DNA of 64,000 bases from assembly GCF_026151205.1 (NCBI RefSeq), contig NC_087072.1:14362169-14426168 (forward strand), given 5' to 3'. Below the pieces are notes generated by a model. The model was not told the DNA's origin. It saw only the letters and a program-made list of their open reading frames with translations, and ran no database searches. Source of the DNA: Bolinopsis microptera (taxonomy: Eukaryota; Ctenophora; Tentaculata; Lobata; Bolinopsidae). A program made the position numbers and the translations under genes. Every line of letters starts with the position of its first letter. Positions within the stretch are counted from its first letter, which is position 1. Shown here piece after piece: positions 1-11,587 of this stretch.

Positions 1-543
1 CCGAAAAGAGTTCAAGATTTCAGATAAAAAGTTCTGGTGGGTTAAAGTTCGTGCTCTTGCTCAGACCAGAAATTGGCCTGAACTTGAAAAGTTTGCAAAA
101 AGTAAGAAGTCTCCAATAGGATATTCTCCGTTTGTTATGGCTTGTATTGACAATAACAACAAAGCTGAAGCTATAAGATACATTGAGCGTGTTTCCAAAG
201 AGGAGCAGGTTTGTCACATTTTAACATTTTATTTGTTTTATTTATTTATACTTCAGATCAACTTCCTGCTTTTTAGCAGTACAAAAGATTTCTGACTGTT
301 AGAAATACCTACAACGTCAAATATTTTCCTTAACAAATTATTCCACTTATATTCGAAATTCTTTAACCAATAATCCTTTATTTTCAGGTTGAGTTTTACA
401 TTGATTTGAATATGCCAGAAAAGGCTGCGGAAATAGCCAAATCTGCGAAGAGTATTGACTTATTGGATAATGTGTTAAATGCGATTGGTTCACAAAATAC
501 TGTGTTGACGGAGACTATTAATTCGTTCAAAAATGGTTTATGA
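1..543 (+). CDS. VPS16: VPS16 C-terminus (partial, last two exons)
   Basis: The exons are 1-208 and 388-543, joined in phase 0; the donor is GT at 209 and the acceptor is TTTTCAG ending at 387. The stop is TGA at 541-543. The first exon contains the KSPIGYSPFV segment, and the alternating helical repeats around it (DKKFWWVKVRALAQ, ELEKFAKSKK, KAEAIRYIERV) match the C-terminal helical domain of VPS16. VPS16 is a core subunit of the CORVET and HOPS tethering complexes, which act in endosome and lysosome fusion with VPS11, VPS18 and VPS33. Only the last ~120 residues are in the window; the gene continues to the left. A poly(A) signal AATAAA lies at about 682, and a transposon begins about 30 bp after it. 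The family assignment comes from remembered homologues, not a search. Confidence 0.85.
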
Positions 544-706
544 GTTTCAAAAGAGGATTTTGGGATGTTTTTGATCGAAGCTAATAATAATGAGGGTTCC
601 ACAACTGTTTTTATCCCAATTTGTGTAACTTTTAGTACATATTGTTTGATTATAAGTTGAGAAGTTACGTGTTGATAATTAAATAAAATGGAGGATCATC
701 TGTATA

Positions 707-3658
707 GTATCGTTGGGGGGGGGGGGGCCAATGACTACTTTTGGGGACTTGGGGAATTACGTCAACGATTTTACCCCGAGTCCCCATGATTTTTAGTCCC
801 CATTAGTCCCCAAAAGTCTCCATTAGTCCCCACTTAGATTTCAAAAAAACTGGCTTCTCCAGACCAGATCGTAAACTTCTCAAGACTGAAGTCTAGAATA
901 TTTATAAATGGTCACTGGACATTCCTGACTTCTTGGGAGCTACTTGAGGGCTGTTAGAGTACCTCAGGTAAATAAAGGGAGGGGGCGGGGGCGACTACCA
1001 ATGACAACATTGAGGAGACATATTGCATATATGGACACGTTCATTTGAGTTTGAGGATATTGGTTTTCGACGATAGTGGCTTAATTTTGACATATATTAA
1101 CCTAGCACTTTCAGAAGTTCTGAACATTAGCCACGTAACCCATATTCCCATATGCACTGCTCAGAAAGAAAATCTATTGTTGTTAGGCACTATAATGGTT
1201 CAAATGTCACATTTTGTGTGACTTAGTTAACTGCAGTTCTCTAATTATCATTCCTTGGTCTGAAATATAGTAGATTAGGTCAATCTAACAATTATGATAC
1301 CACATTGGTTAAAGGGCACGGATCGAACGGTTACAAGGCAATATTTGGGTAACTTTGTCACACTCAGAATACCATACCTCTATTCTACTGTGAGGTGTCC
1401 TCAAAAACCTTTTAACTCATTATTTGATGGTTGATCTACCAATCATAGCCCTAAAATATTTTTTTTCGAATAGTTAGCTAAATACAGGCACTTGGTTATT
1501 AGGAAATGAGGTTAATTCTGTCACAATATATGGAATTTTAAATTTTGGGCGAATTATTTATATCTGATTTTGGTTTGAAAGGCGGGAAAACTTTATATAA
1601 TGACAATGTAGTTGATGCAAGTTAAGATCAGTTGATGTTTACATTGTCACAAAAAATGATACGAAATCGTAAATAGGTTAAAAACAATGATTATAGAATG
1701 AAATAGTCTCTTATAATAACTCTTATAATAACTGATGTGACAAAGTAAACATGTCTTGCCCCTATTTTGAAGATCTATATATTCTATGACTCTATTAGCA
1801 ATTAGAATTCAACATTCTTCCAGAAAAAAATCGGTAGAATATTGTCCAGAACATCAGAGCTCAAGTTTAACAATTTTAGGTTAAATTTGTCTCAGTCACT
1901 AAAAATGTGACAAAATTAACTTTTCCTGCCCCAACAATTTCAAGATAGTGTGTAAAAATTAGCATAGGCTGCTTTATTGCCTATATAAATCAATCCAAAC
2001 TACGAAAAAGATCTGTTAATCTGATGACGACTACCTAACTCTTATAATAACTGATGTGACAAAGTAAACATGTCTTGCCTCTATTTTGAAGATCTGTAAC
2101 TCTATTAGAATTCAACATTCTTTCAGAAACGATTGGTAGAATATTGTCCAGAACATCAGAGCTCAAGTTTAACAATTTTAGATTAATTTGTCAAAGACGC
2201 TGAAAATGTGACAAAATTAACTTTCCATGCCCCAACAATATATCAAGATAGTGTGTTAAAATTGGCATATGATGCTTTATTATCTATATTAATCGATCCA
2301 AACTACGAAAAAGATCTGTTAATCTGATGACGATTACCTAACTCTTATAATAATTACTGATGTGACAAAGTAAACATGTCTTGCCCCTATTTTGAAGAGC
2401 TATACCTCTATTAGAATACTATGTAACTTTATCATCAATGAACTAGTTATTTTGCCAGCAAGGAGCTAACAGAGTTATAATGATTTTTTTTGTGACGAAA
2501 TAACCCTATTTTTGACCATGTTGCGGTAGTTTAATTGTGACACTGTTAACATATTACCACCCGATAATGATTTATGTGACTGGTGCGTGGTACTAGCAGT
2601 GTTGTTTGATCCATAGTACATAAAATAAGGGGTTTAAGCTGGTATATCATTATTTGTTCAATTTCACACATGTTCAGATATCATCAAGATTATGTGACAA
2701 AGTAAACTTGTTTGTGCCTTCTGTGTTTTAATTCCTTACGACTATATGATATAATAACAATTCCCAGCACTTCCAGGACATCAAATAAACCTACACTACT
2801 CAGCATTGCTTATCAGGGTGCCCTAAACATTCTTCACATGTTTTCTTAAATGTGTGACGGAGTAAACCTGAGTGCACCATCTAACGAAAAAAGTCGTCAA
2901 ATATGTATGTAATGGTCATATGTACCCATCCAATCAACTGGACACTCAAAAATCTGGTCAAAAACGGCAGCAAGGGGTCCATAATTACTCCGTCACATGT
3001 TTATAGTGTGACAATGTAACCATTTCCGTGCCGGCCGTATTTAAGCGATATCTTATCACCTGATTAAGATATCGTTAAGTGACAAAGTTAGCCTAGAGGA
3101 TGAGACGATTATCCTAACCATCAAGGGTATGTGTAATTTCATAGTGTGACAAAGTCAACTACACTGTGCCTTTTAATAGGGTCACTTATATTTACCAATA
3201 TCCTCAAACTCAAATGAACGTGTCCATATACGCTTATTTTATCAGATTGATCTAGTAACACGAGTTGTAGCGCAAGGAAAATAAACGTATTATCAATTTT
3301 TCTTATTACTTTTGTATTGATTTGTCTGAAATGATATGCTCAGTAATTTGAAATTGGCGTTGGTTTCTTTTGTTTTTGACTAAACTTCAATTTACCTCAA
3401 TCTGAACTGACTTGTACAGTGGTAGAACACATTACAACCGGGCTTATCATTTTACTTTTAAGTCAGATTTATCCTACTCTTATCTTGGACAAAACATCTC
3501 GATCGTATCGTTATTAAACTAACTTGAAAACCATAAATAACTGTCAAAAATTCTGGGGACTTATGGGGACAAATGGTGAATTACGTCAACGAGTTGACCT
3601 CTAGTCCCCATGATTTTTAGTCCCCATTAGTCCCCAAAAGTCTCCATTGGTAGTCATT

Positions 3659-3695
<37 letters not shown>

Positions 3696-3702
3696 TATCG
3701 TT
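707..3702. mobile_element. hAT-like non-autonomous element with poly-G/poly-C tips
   Basis: The element occupies 715-3694 and is flanked by an exact 8-bp direct repeat GTATCGTT (707-714 and 3695-3702), the target duplication expected of hAT transposases. The tips are inverted: 13 G then GCCAATGACTAC on the left, and the complement ending in 34 C on the right. Just inside, a 46-bp block (779-824 and 3603-3648) rich in AGTCCCC occurs at both ends in the same, direct orientation, which is unusual. No transposase reading frame is visible, so it would have to be mobilised in trans. It encloses a separate inverted-repeat element at 1029-3229. It landed just downstream of the VPS16 poly(A) signal. 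Confidence 0.8.
1029..3229. mobile_element. Nested 2.2-kb inverted-repeat element full of a 15-bp motif
   Basis: A 36-bp perfect inverted repeat (1029-1064 against 3194-3229) bounds this inner segment. Within it the motif TGTGACAAAGTAAAC and close variants recur at least fifteen times on both strands, for example at 1217, 1349 (minus), 1511 (minus), 1637 (minus), 1736, 1906, 2055, 2207, 2361, 2491, 2536, 2693, 2853, 3007 and 3145. Around 1711, 2039 and 2340 a longer block (CTCTTATAATAACTGATG followed by the motif) is repeated directly. No open reading frame of note is present. No clear target duplication was found; TA is possible. Confidence 0.6.
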
Positions 3703-3978
3703 AAAGCTGGTCTTTAATCTTTATGGTTTAATGATATGTTCTTAAATATGTTGTTACAATTGATAATTTATGCGTTTTGTACAATTTCTGGCTCTCCTTC
3801 TTGGCTGTTATGCGAGCGCAATCTTATCTAGGAAAATTGCAAAAAATATTGTGTTTTACGTAACGCGCGATTGCTCTTATTTCAACTCATGTTTTCATTG
3901 TCAAAAGATGTTTCACGGATGTATTTTCTCCCTCTCGTGTAGAATTAACATCTTTATTATCAGGAAGTCGGAAGCAAA

Positions 3979-6893
3979 ATGGAAATCAAATTAGAAGACA
4001 AGATAGAAGTGTCCGAAAGCTTGACAGATGCTGAACCAGATGAAAGCACTAAACCTGCAGTCCCAAAACCTAGTATCTGTAAAAGATGCAGTGTGAGAGT
4101 GATCTTCAACAAGAGCAACGGTATCCAAATCAAGGAGGGTTTTGATCAACAATACAAACTGCTCGAAGAATCCCCGGAAGCATTCAATTTGATCTCAGAT
4201 GATACATTGAGCACATTAGCACCAGATCTACGGTCCCGCCCTGACAACACGTGCTACTTGTGTGCAGGAATACTTCAGAACAGCACTATTCGAACTCTCA
4301 TGAACAAGTGTAAAGTGCTGCTGTCAGAGTATGAGTGTGTGGGTAGTGTCGGAGTAACTTTCAGTAATATTGATCTGTTGAATGTTAGGTCGTTTCTCTG
4401 CGGGGTCGGTGGAATTAAATTGCAGATAAAGACTATTTTCAAGTGGTTAATGGCCGAAGAGCTCTCGCAATTTCTAGGTTGTCCTAAAGTTGTGCAAAAC
4501 GCATCTAAAGCAGACGATCAAGATCTGATGGTAAAGGAACAAAATGACAAATTCTTTAATATTTATATTTTCCGCCAATTTTAAGTACGATCCTTTCAAA
4601 TTTCATGATAGACTCTTTTTAGATAACTGCTACCCCTATATAAACCGAGCACTAAGTTTCCACTATCCTAGGTGAACATTGAGGTACGATTGGATAACGA
4701 TGAGTTTATGTGGATGTGTAGGCCTCCTCTAGAGTGGGACGTGTTCAACTTCAGCCAGGGTAAATTCAAGGTCTAAGTCTTATCATCGCTAGACCCTATT
4801 TATATCATGTGTCCACTAACTGTGTTGTAGCATTCAATTTGTGGTTAACTTAATTAATAAGTAATCAATATAATTTCTTACTCTAGACAACATATTTCAG
4901 AGTGCACGTTTAGAAGATGCTCTTGCTCGTGCTAAATATGAGGATATCAAGGCGTATTTAAAACTTCCAGGAAGAGCAGTCCAGTTCTCAATATCCGTAT
5001 TAGCTAACACTACATTTGTTGGTGAGAAAGATTTGCATACTTATTACTTAAAACAATAATTTCAACGCTGTATTTGTTTTGTATATTTATTGATTCCAAT
5101 GGACAAAGCAGTATGCTCAGGATTATTGACAAATTATCAGGTATATAATAACTAATATCGCTACAAATCAATTTTGTTAGGTGGAAGATACACAAAGATG
5201 GCCAGGAATATGAGTCAAACACCCTGGTTAAAGCAAGACGGGCTTCTTATTGCTGGTAATATCGAGGACATCCTCTGTAAACCGCTCCAGAAGGCGTTTA
5301 GAGCAGGTTTGTCAGAGTTGTTATGTAGCTGGCTCCCCTTTTCTTTATATGTGAGAATTGTTAATTAGATACATTAGATTTAGTTTATGACGTCACTATG
5401 ATCGATAAACATCAAGATATTGTCTACAGATGAGGCGAGGATGCATTCAGCAGGAAGGGAGGATATTGATGTCAGAATGTTGGGGACTGGTCGACCTTTC
5501 TACGTTCAGGTACAGTTTATAGTCCTTTAATTTTCTGCCCCTCCTTCTAGGCAATGGGATAAAGTGTTGTACCCTCTTACTTCTTAGTGTCAGCCGGTCG
5601 AAAATTGTAATGAAAACATCAAAACTTTATTTAACTCCGCCCTGTGGCATTTTCAATCTTATGACAATATCCATGAGAAACCATGGTGTTTCCTGCAATA
5701 AACAAATCCTTGCGCTTCAGCTGACGAATGTGAGAAAGTTTCCAACTGAAGCCATGTTAGACGAACTTCAAGTTGTAATTAACAAACAGAGCGCACACGT
5801 GAAGTGCTACAAACTGACTCCAGTTACAAAATCAGAGACAGAATTAGTAAAGCAGGGTCAGGAGGAGAAACAGAAGGAGTATCGATGTATAATCAAGGTA
5901 AAAAGCACAGTTTTATTTTTCTGTTTCTGGTTTTGTTGATTTGGGTTGTGATCTTTACATCTTATTTGGGACAATTCTGAGTTATTTATGCTCAAAGTGT
6001 TGTATTTTCAGGCTGAAAACGAGGTAACAGATGAAATGATTAGCAACCTAAACAGCGTGGAAAACTTGGACTTGGAACAGAAGACACCTCTTAGAGTATT
6101 ACACCGGAGATCACCATTAACTCGCACTAAAAGAATCATTAAGTAAATCCATCGCAATACTACCTTCATCATGAATACGAATTAATTGTCACACAATTGA
6201 CCAATGTCTTATCTAGAGTTGAAGCTTTCATTATTTATATCACCTTTTTTAATCTATTTCCGAAACGTCTCGATGAGTTAGCCAATTATGATCCCGAAGT
6301 TTTTGTTGAATAACAAGATACAAATTGCAGAGTCAAAGCTAGAGCTCTCACCAGAGAAGAGGTTGAAGTTAGTTGCAAACACGATATGAAACTAACTGAG
6401 TCTCTAAATAAGAGACTTGTGGTGAGTACTGTCTTACTTTAATTCTTTGATTAGTTTTCTGCTGGGTTTTAGGTCAGAGAAATTGTTGTGTCATCTTATT
6501 TGAGCTATGTTTACATTAATTCAACCTACTTGCCAAATAGTCATGAGAACGAGATATCTTTATTTACGATACATATCTTTTGCAACGCATGTGCATTGTG
6601 CAAGTTTTTTTTGTTTTTGCTTACACACGAAAGTTATTTCCGCACACCTTTTTAGCGCTTATATATTTGACATGATCTGTTTTATACTGGAACTTTAGGT
6701 AGCAGAAGTAACATCAGAAGCCGGGACGTACATCAAGGAGTTTGTTCATGGTGACTTCAACAGAACAGTTCCTAATGTAGGAACTATAATGGGGAACCGC
6801 TGTGACATGCTCCAACTTGACGTTGTTAATTTGTCTATGGTATGGCCTCCTGAGAGGGATGGAACGAAAGAGGATGTGGCAGAAGATAAATGA
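3979..6893 (+). CDS. PUS10: tRNA pseudouridine synthase Pus10
   Basis: There are nine exons: 3979-4530, 4672-4759, 4887-5021, 5181-5306, 5430-5509, 5721-5897, 6012-6142, 6331-6421 and 6699-6893. All have GT-AG junctions and compatible phases, giving 524 residues (human PUS10 is 529). The N-terminal part has the CxxC pairs of the zinc-binding THUMP-containing domain (CKRC, CYLC). The catalytic half has GGRYTKMARNMSQTPW, then SAGREDIDVRMLGTGRPF, which carries the catalytic aspartate in REDIDVR, then QKTPLRVLHRR and AGTYIKEFVHGDF. Pus10 makes pseudouridine 54 and 55 in tRNA T-arms in archaea and some eukaryotes, and in animals also has a role in microRNA processing. The ATG at 3979 is chosen because the frame starts there, 15 nt after a good acceptor (TTATCAG ending at 3963). 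An upstream frame from 3770 is not coding-like. Confidence 0.95.
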
Positions 6894-7257
6894 ACTTGCT
6901 AGCTGCTTGCAATTTTAATAATTCTAATCATTTTACAATGTACAGTGTTCATCGTACAATGTACAATGTACAATGTACACTGCACTGTACACCTTTGACA
7001 TTTTTATATTGTACTGTAGTATTAATTTATTATTCTATGAGCCGGTATTCTTAGAGTGTTTTATTTTATAGGTCGTCTTTCAGAAACATCCCTTCTCAAT
7101 TGATGTTTTTAGGAAAGTGCAACGGAATATGCTTTCAATATCTATCGCAATTTTATATAGTTTATTTTAATTGAGTCGGCTTTTGACAAGTTGAAAATTG
7201 TATATGGTTGTTTTGTCTATCCTATTATTTAAGACACTGAACAATCAATATTGTAGG

Positions 7258-7917
7258 ATGGAAGATCTGATCACGAAGTATGTTTCCCTGTCGAAAGAAG
7301 ACCCTGAAAAGTCTGAGAGTTGGTCTCAACTCTGCAACTCTGGACAGACTCAACTGTATCGGCTGTCCGAGACAAAGGACGGAGTTTTCGAGGACTCCAT
7401 CGTAGCAATAGCCCTGATAGATGGTGTAACTGCCTGTGAAATGTGTGAAATATTTCACTCTCAAGATCTAAAGTTGAAGTGGGACAACTCAATTGATAAA
7501 TCAACCTGGATTGAAGATAAGGACGAGCACTGTGCGGTGTACCACCAGGTCCAGAAAAGGATCTGGCCTTCAGCTCAGCGAGATTTTGTGTACGAGAGTC
7601 ACAAACAGCAGCTAGGAGAAGGAGATAACCCTGACTGGATCGTGTGTAACGTGTCGTGTGACCATGCTACCGCTCCCTCCGATAAGTATTGTCGGGCCAG
7701 TGTTGAGATTGTGTTTTACTGCCAGACCATCGTTACTGGAGACCCCCTCCTCCGGGAGAACATCAAGTGTAAAATCTTCTACTCCTCTAAGATAGACCCA
7801 GGTGGTTGGATACCTGTCTCTGCTGTCAAGGCTGCTGCTACCAGGGAGTATCCAAAGTTTATCAAGAATTTGGGTACTTTCGCCCAGGACCACGTCAAGG
7901 ACCAGAAGATGAAGTAG
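7258..7917 (+). CDS. START-domain lipid-transfer protein, CERT type
   Basis: An uninterrupted frame of 219 residues that is almost entirely one START domain. Diagnostic stretches are RIWPSAQRDFVY, DWIVCNVSCDH, then a C-terminal block with DPGGWIPVSAVKA and REYPKFIK, which match the ceramide-transfer protein CERT (STARD11) better than other START proteins I recall. CERT moves ceramide from ER to Golgi, but full CERT also has an N-terminal PH domain and an FFAT motif, and neither is seen here. The ATG at 7258 sits one base after an acceptor-like TTGTAG (7251-7256). So it is either the last exon of a longer gene whose earlier exons I could not find in the 364 bp after PUS10, a gene with a 5'-UTR intron, or a trans-spliced START-only gene. 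Confidence 0.8.
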   Translation: MEDLITKYVSLSKEDPEKSESWSQLCNSGQTQLYRLSETKDGVFEDSIVAIALIDGVTACEMCEIFHSQDLKLKWDNSIDKSTWIEDKDEHCAVYHQVQKRIWPSAQRDFVYESHKQQLGEGDNPDWIVCNVSCDHATAPSDKYCRASVEIVFYCQTIVTGDPLLRENIKCKIFYSSKIDPGGWIPVSAVKAAATREYPKFIKNLGTFAQDHVKDQKMK

Positions 7918-8660
7918 GTAACGTAGGGAGGGAATGTAAGTAGGGAGGGACTGTACAATATTTACCTTTAATGTTATTTATCCTGCGATTGTTTTGTGTT
8001 TATACCTTTTTAAAAACTTTATTTGAATTCTATATTATGTATATCTGACCTGCAATATTCACTAAAATGATTTTAAGATAATCATTTGTTTCAGTCGAAT
8101 TAATAGTCCGACTGTGGGTTTTATTTATTAAATTGGGTGTTGTTGATTGTTGTTGTTTTTATAGTTATTTAAGTGGTTCTATTGCTAAGTGTGACCCATA
8201 CTACTGCATAGCTTCATACAAGCTTGTAACAAGTTTTGATCCCTGTTCATGTTATTGTTAGTGTCGACCATTGTGGGATATTGGGTTAGGTGTAGAGATG
8301 AATTGAAGACTATTAATTCGGCTGTAAATTGGAGTACTTTTTGTTTGACATGTGATCTCATAAAATTAATCATTAATAATCACATTTCTCACGTTACACC
8401 TTGTTTTTTACTTAGGGTTTTGAAATCTTTTATGGGTTTGAGTTGACTTTGATATTTCTGACATATTTCTGCATAACATAAAAACAAAATTTTGATTTTT
8501 TGAACAATATTTTACTGTTTTGACTGCAAATTGGTTTATTATATTACTAATTATTTAATTATTAAAATTATCCTCCTGTCAATCTGTCATGTTCAAGGAT
8601 ATATTATTATGATGTATTCTATAAAACCTAAATGACGTGGAGTCATCAGGAACAGTATAT
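7918..8660. other. Intergenic AT-rich stretch
   Basis: This is the 3' flank of the START gene. It contains TTTTATTTATTAAATTGG around 8117-8135, a plausible poly(A) signal region. Otherwise only short AT-rich frames are present, with no coding signature or repeat that I can identify. Confidence 0.4.
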
Positions 8661-8875
8661 TTATTGCGATAGGTAATTGTACATTTAACGCATCATTCGG
8701 CGATAAGCCATGCTTCCAGCATATTACAAATAACGTTTTACACCAACATCAAACCACCATAGCTCCTAAAGACCTAAATACGATGAGCCGTACCAATTAA
8801 CATCTCTTATCATCATTCAAATGATTACCTCCCTGCCGCAAATCTTTCAAATTGTTCGATTACCTATCGCAATAA
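8661..8875. mobile_element. Short inverted-repeat (MITE-like) element
   Basis: The ends are inverted copies of TTATTGCGATAGGTAAT (8661-8677) and its complement (8859-8875), separated by about 180 bp with no reading frame. No target duplication was recognisable. The size and structure fit a MITE, but the family is unknown. Confidence 0.45.
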
Positions 8876-9280
8876 GTTATGTGTTTATAGTGATACCTAC
8901 CGATATTATCCGATAATGATTGTCATTTGTAATTGTCTCCTGAACCGGTTCTCATTAAAATTAGAATTATTTTCCACCAAATCGATCTGTAAACAATTTA
9001 GTCTGAAAAGCACCATGGTAAATTAGTAAATCGCCCTACCCTAATAAACACAGTTAAAAACTGGCAGACCACCACTAGGCTTTTAGGCACTATGTAGAAC
9101 TAGTATGTACTATGTACTGTAGTAGTTTGGCACTTTGTAGTTTGTGCGACTGGTCAGGTCAGTCGAATTAACACTTAGTTCAAGAATCATTCACTATTCC
9201 ACGTCTATTCTGGTGACCAAAGTACCTGAACAGCAACAATTACAAATGACAATTATTGTGTGGAGCATCAAGTATATATA

Positions 9281-9345
9281 TACAATATACAATATAAAAT
9301 ATACAATATACAATATACAATATACAATATACAATATATATATAT
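9281..9345. repeat. ATACAAT short tandem repeat
   Basis: About nine imperfect copies of a 7-8 bp ATACAAT(AT) unit run into a TATATATG stretch. The reading frames across it are low-complexity artefacts. Confidence 0.8.
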
Positions 9346-9868
9346 GTGTGTACTCTGTACTTACTTATTCAACCGAAATTTTATTTTATTTTTTAATTCA
9401 AACGAGTTTCACTCTGACCACCAGTCTAAATCTGTCATATTGATGATATCTTACCGAATAATTAAACCATGAAGGTTCTTTCCGTACTTAATAAATAAAA
9501 CTATTGCTTACCAATCATAGCTTTTTTGTCTACTATAAGCCGGTCCTTATTTGGAGACAAAATTAAAAGTGTTTCATTACATCAATGATTACCGTACAAT
9601 TTTCGTGAGTCATTTTCATTGAGCTTTACTTCCTAGCTGGAGTTACATGATTAAGTGCAACTGGGACTCGAACTTTAGCGAGAAAGTTTCCTTTGACGAT
9701 TCTTGTAACAGGTAACTTACCCAACTTCATACAGCCCCTTTTAAATGTCTTAACATTATTCTTAAAATATGGTAAAATAAATTTCCGCATAGAAGATCCT
9801 ATGATATCGTTGTGCTGATTGCTGAACACTAGCTAAGTAATTGTTCTTAATCTCTGTTTCTCTTTCAG

Positions 9869-11267
9869 CTGGAAGGCGGAAGATTTGTCAATATCGCAGA
9901 GTGATGAGAAGGACGGATCTCTTGAGTTGAATGTGGCGGTGATGGAGACTTTGTGTACTTGCAGAACCATCGAGCTGTTCTCTTCAAGCGGCTATCTCAA
10001 ATCAATCAGGGGAAATGTTGTTGAGGTAAAAATAAGCATCATTCACCTTATACAATATACATAGATAGTATGTTCGAGCTTTTCTTTTTTTAACAAACTA
10101 GTTCAAATAAGCTGGTCGGATGTTTGGTGTTTCACTTTACTTCCACCATGTTTATATGTAATCCACAACATGTGTATTTATTCTGAAGTAACTGTATTTT
10201 GTAAGGAGCCTCACATCAGGATGATAGCTACACACTCTACCAACACAAACTAGAGCCTGAAACTGTGAGCGAGGTGGTCAGAGTTAAGTTCCTGTCTAAC
10301 TCTTATACTCCTAAAACTACTGTCTACTTTAGAAAACTCATCCTTGTTCCTAAAGGTTTGTAATCTGTTTGGTTCGTTGTGATCTTCTCTTTTCGATTCC
10401 AAGGTTAGATGCATGAAGACCGAACAGGCAAACTGTAAGTTAAAATGAGCTGTCAATTGAAATTTGTTTGAATGACGCTTGATACTCACCCAAAACCCAA
10501 CCCCAGCTCCAGCGACACCAGGCCGACAAACCTCAAACATCAACACAGCAGCAGTAAGAGAGCTCCTCAAAGATCTGCCCCACAACGAACAATCGTCCTC
10601 GTCCGTCCTGTCCATGATGGACAACATGCCCCCACTCCTTAGTATGCTACTTCCCAACAACAGACTACCTCCTCAGTTGACAGCGTTATCTCGTCTTCAG
10701 TTAGAACAACCGGACTCTCTCAATCAGAACATTGACAATGGAAGTTCAGAAAACGGACATTTTTTGGGAGAAACTGTTTCAGATAATGTTAGAACGAAAA
10801 TGGACAAAAGCTCAATTGATTTAAGCTCAATTTTAGGCTCGATCGGTTCTTTAGAGAATGTTTCGGCTCTGACGGAGGCTTTTAAAAAGAATAATCTTTC
10901 TAATAATGACCAGTCGACAACTTCTTCAAGGTATGTTTTTGTATCCATAATTATAATCGTTAGTCTCACAAGTCTTATGAGCAGTTCGATCTCGATGAGA
11001 TTTAGGGTTCAAAACTACAATTATTTCTTAGAAATTATTCCATCGTTTCGATTAAAACACTTATATTTACTAACATTTGGTTTCGAAATTTTCAGGGAGA
11101 TGAGCAAATTACATGCAGAACAGAAAATAGTAAAAGATGATATCAGCAAATTGAGAACAGAGTTAGATGCTACAAAGAAGGAACTGCTTAAAGCGGTGGC
11201 TGAATCTGAATCTAGGAGTACTGAATTGTTACTACGTGTTTTAGAAGAAATCAAAAGTTCCCGATAA
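9869..11267 (+). CDS. PAAT (C10orf88)-like protein, 5' exons not located
   Basis: Four exons splice in phase: 9869-10025, 10220-10355, 10507-10930 and 11096-11267 (stop TAA). The encoded ~295 residues start with a beta-rich segment (WKAEDLSISQSDEKDGSLEL, then LCTCRTIELFSSSGYLKSIRG and KTTVYFRKLILVPK). A low-complexity Ser/Asn/Leu-rich linker follows, containing AAVRELLKDLP. The end is a charged amphipathic helix (QKIVKDDISKLRTELDATKK, ending RVLEEIKSSR). This order matches the family of ATPase PAAT, a mitochondrial protein associated with ABC transporters. The resemblance is one of layout and short motifs, so the name is tentative. The first exon(s), coding for the start, must lie upstream (7918-9868) but were not identified. 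Confidence 0.5.
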
Positions 11268-11307
11268 TCCGCTGGAATTTCTCAAACTCTTTACAAGCGA
11301 ATTTTTA

Positions 11308-11499
11308 TCATTTTTTATAAGGTTTTGAATCTTCCTTCGATCGGCTCACAATTTGAGCGCAGTCTTTACTCTTTAGATACTTGTAATCTCTTTCCTCTCG
11401 CAAGTCTACAATTCTGTACAGTAGTTTGTTAATATGCTTTAGAGGTACATCTCTCGGCTCACAAACTTTATAATTTTTAAATTTAGTATAAAAGTTCAC
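11308..11499 (-). CDS. Possible small or terminal exon, unrecognised
   Basis: A minus-strand frame ends at 11308, only 40 bp from the convergent PAAT-like stop. From about 11466 downward its composition looks protein-like: charged, helical, with HINKLLYRIVDLREERDYKY near the middle and a Lys-rich end. A possible acceptor (ATTATAAAG) sits near 11466, which would make this the last exon of a minus-strand gene. No family was recognised and it could be chance. Confidence 0.25.
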   Translation of the reverse strand: MNFYTKFKNYKVCEPRDVPLKHINKLLYRIVDLREERDYKYLKSKDCAQIVSRSKEDSKPYKK

Positions 11500-11587
11500 T
11501 CTGTTCAGGGTTGAACTAGCGTCCAGCTTGATTGTTCATGTTTATTAATCATTTCAATTACTGTTTAAACTATATTACCCTCTATTA

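Noticed and set aside
3770-3994. 74-codon frame before PUS10 with a hydrophobic start
   Set aside because: It overlaps the PUS10 start in another frame and crosses the acceptor-like site; probably 5' intron or UTR sequence.
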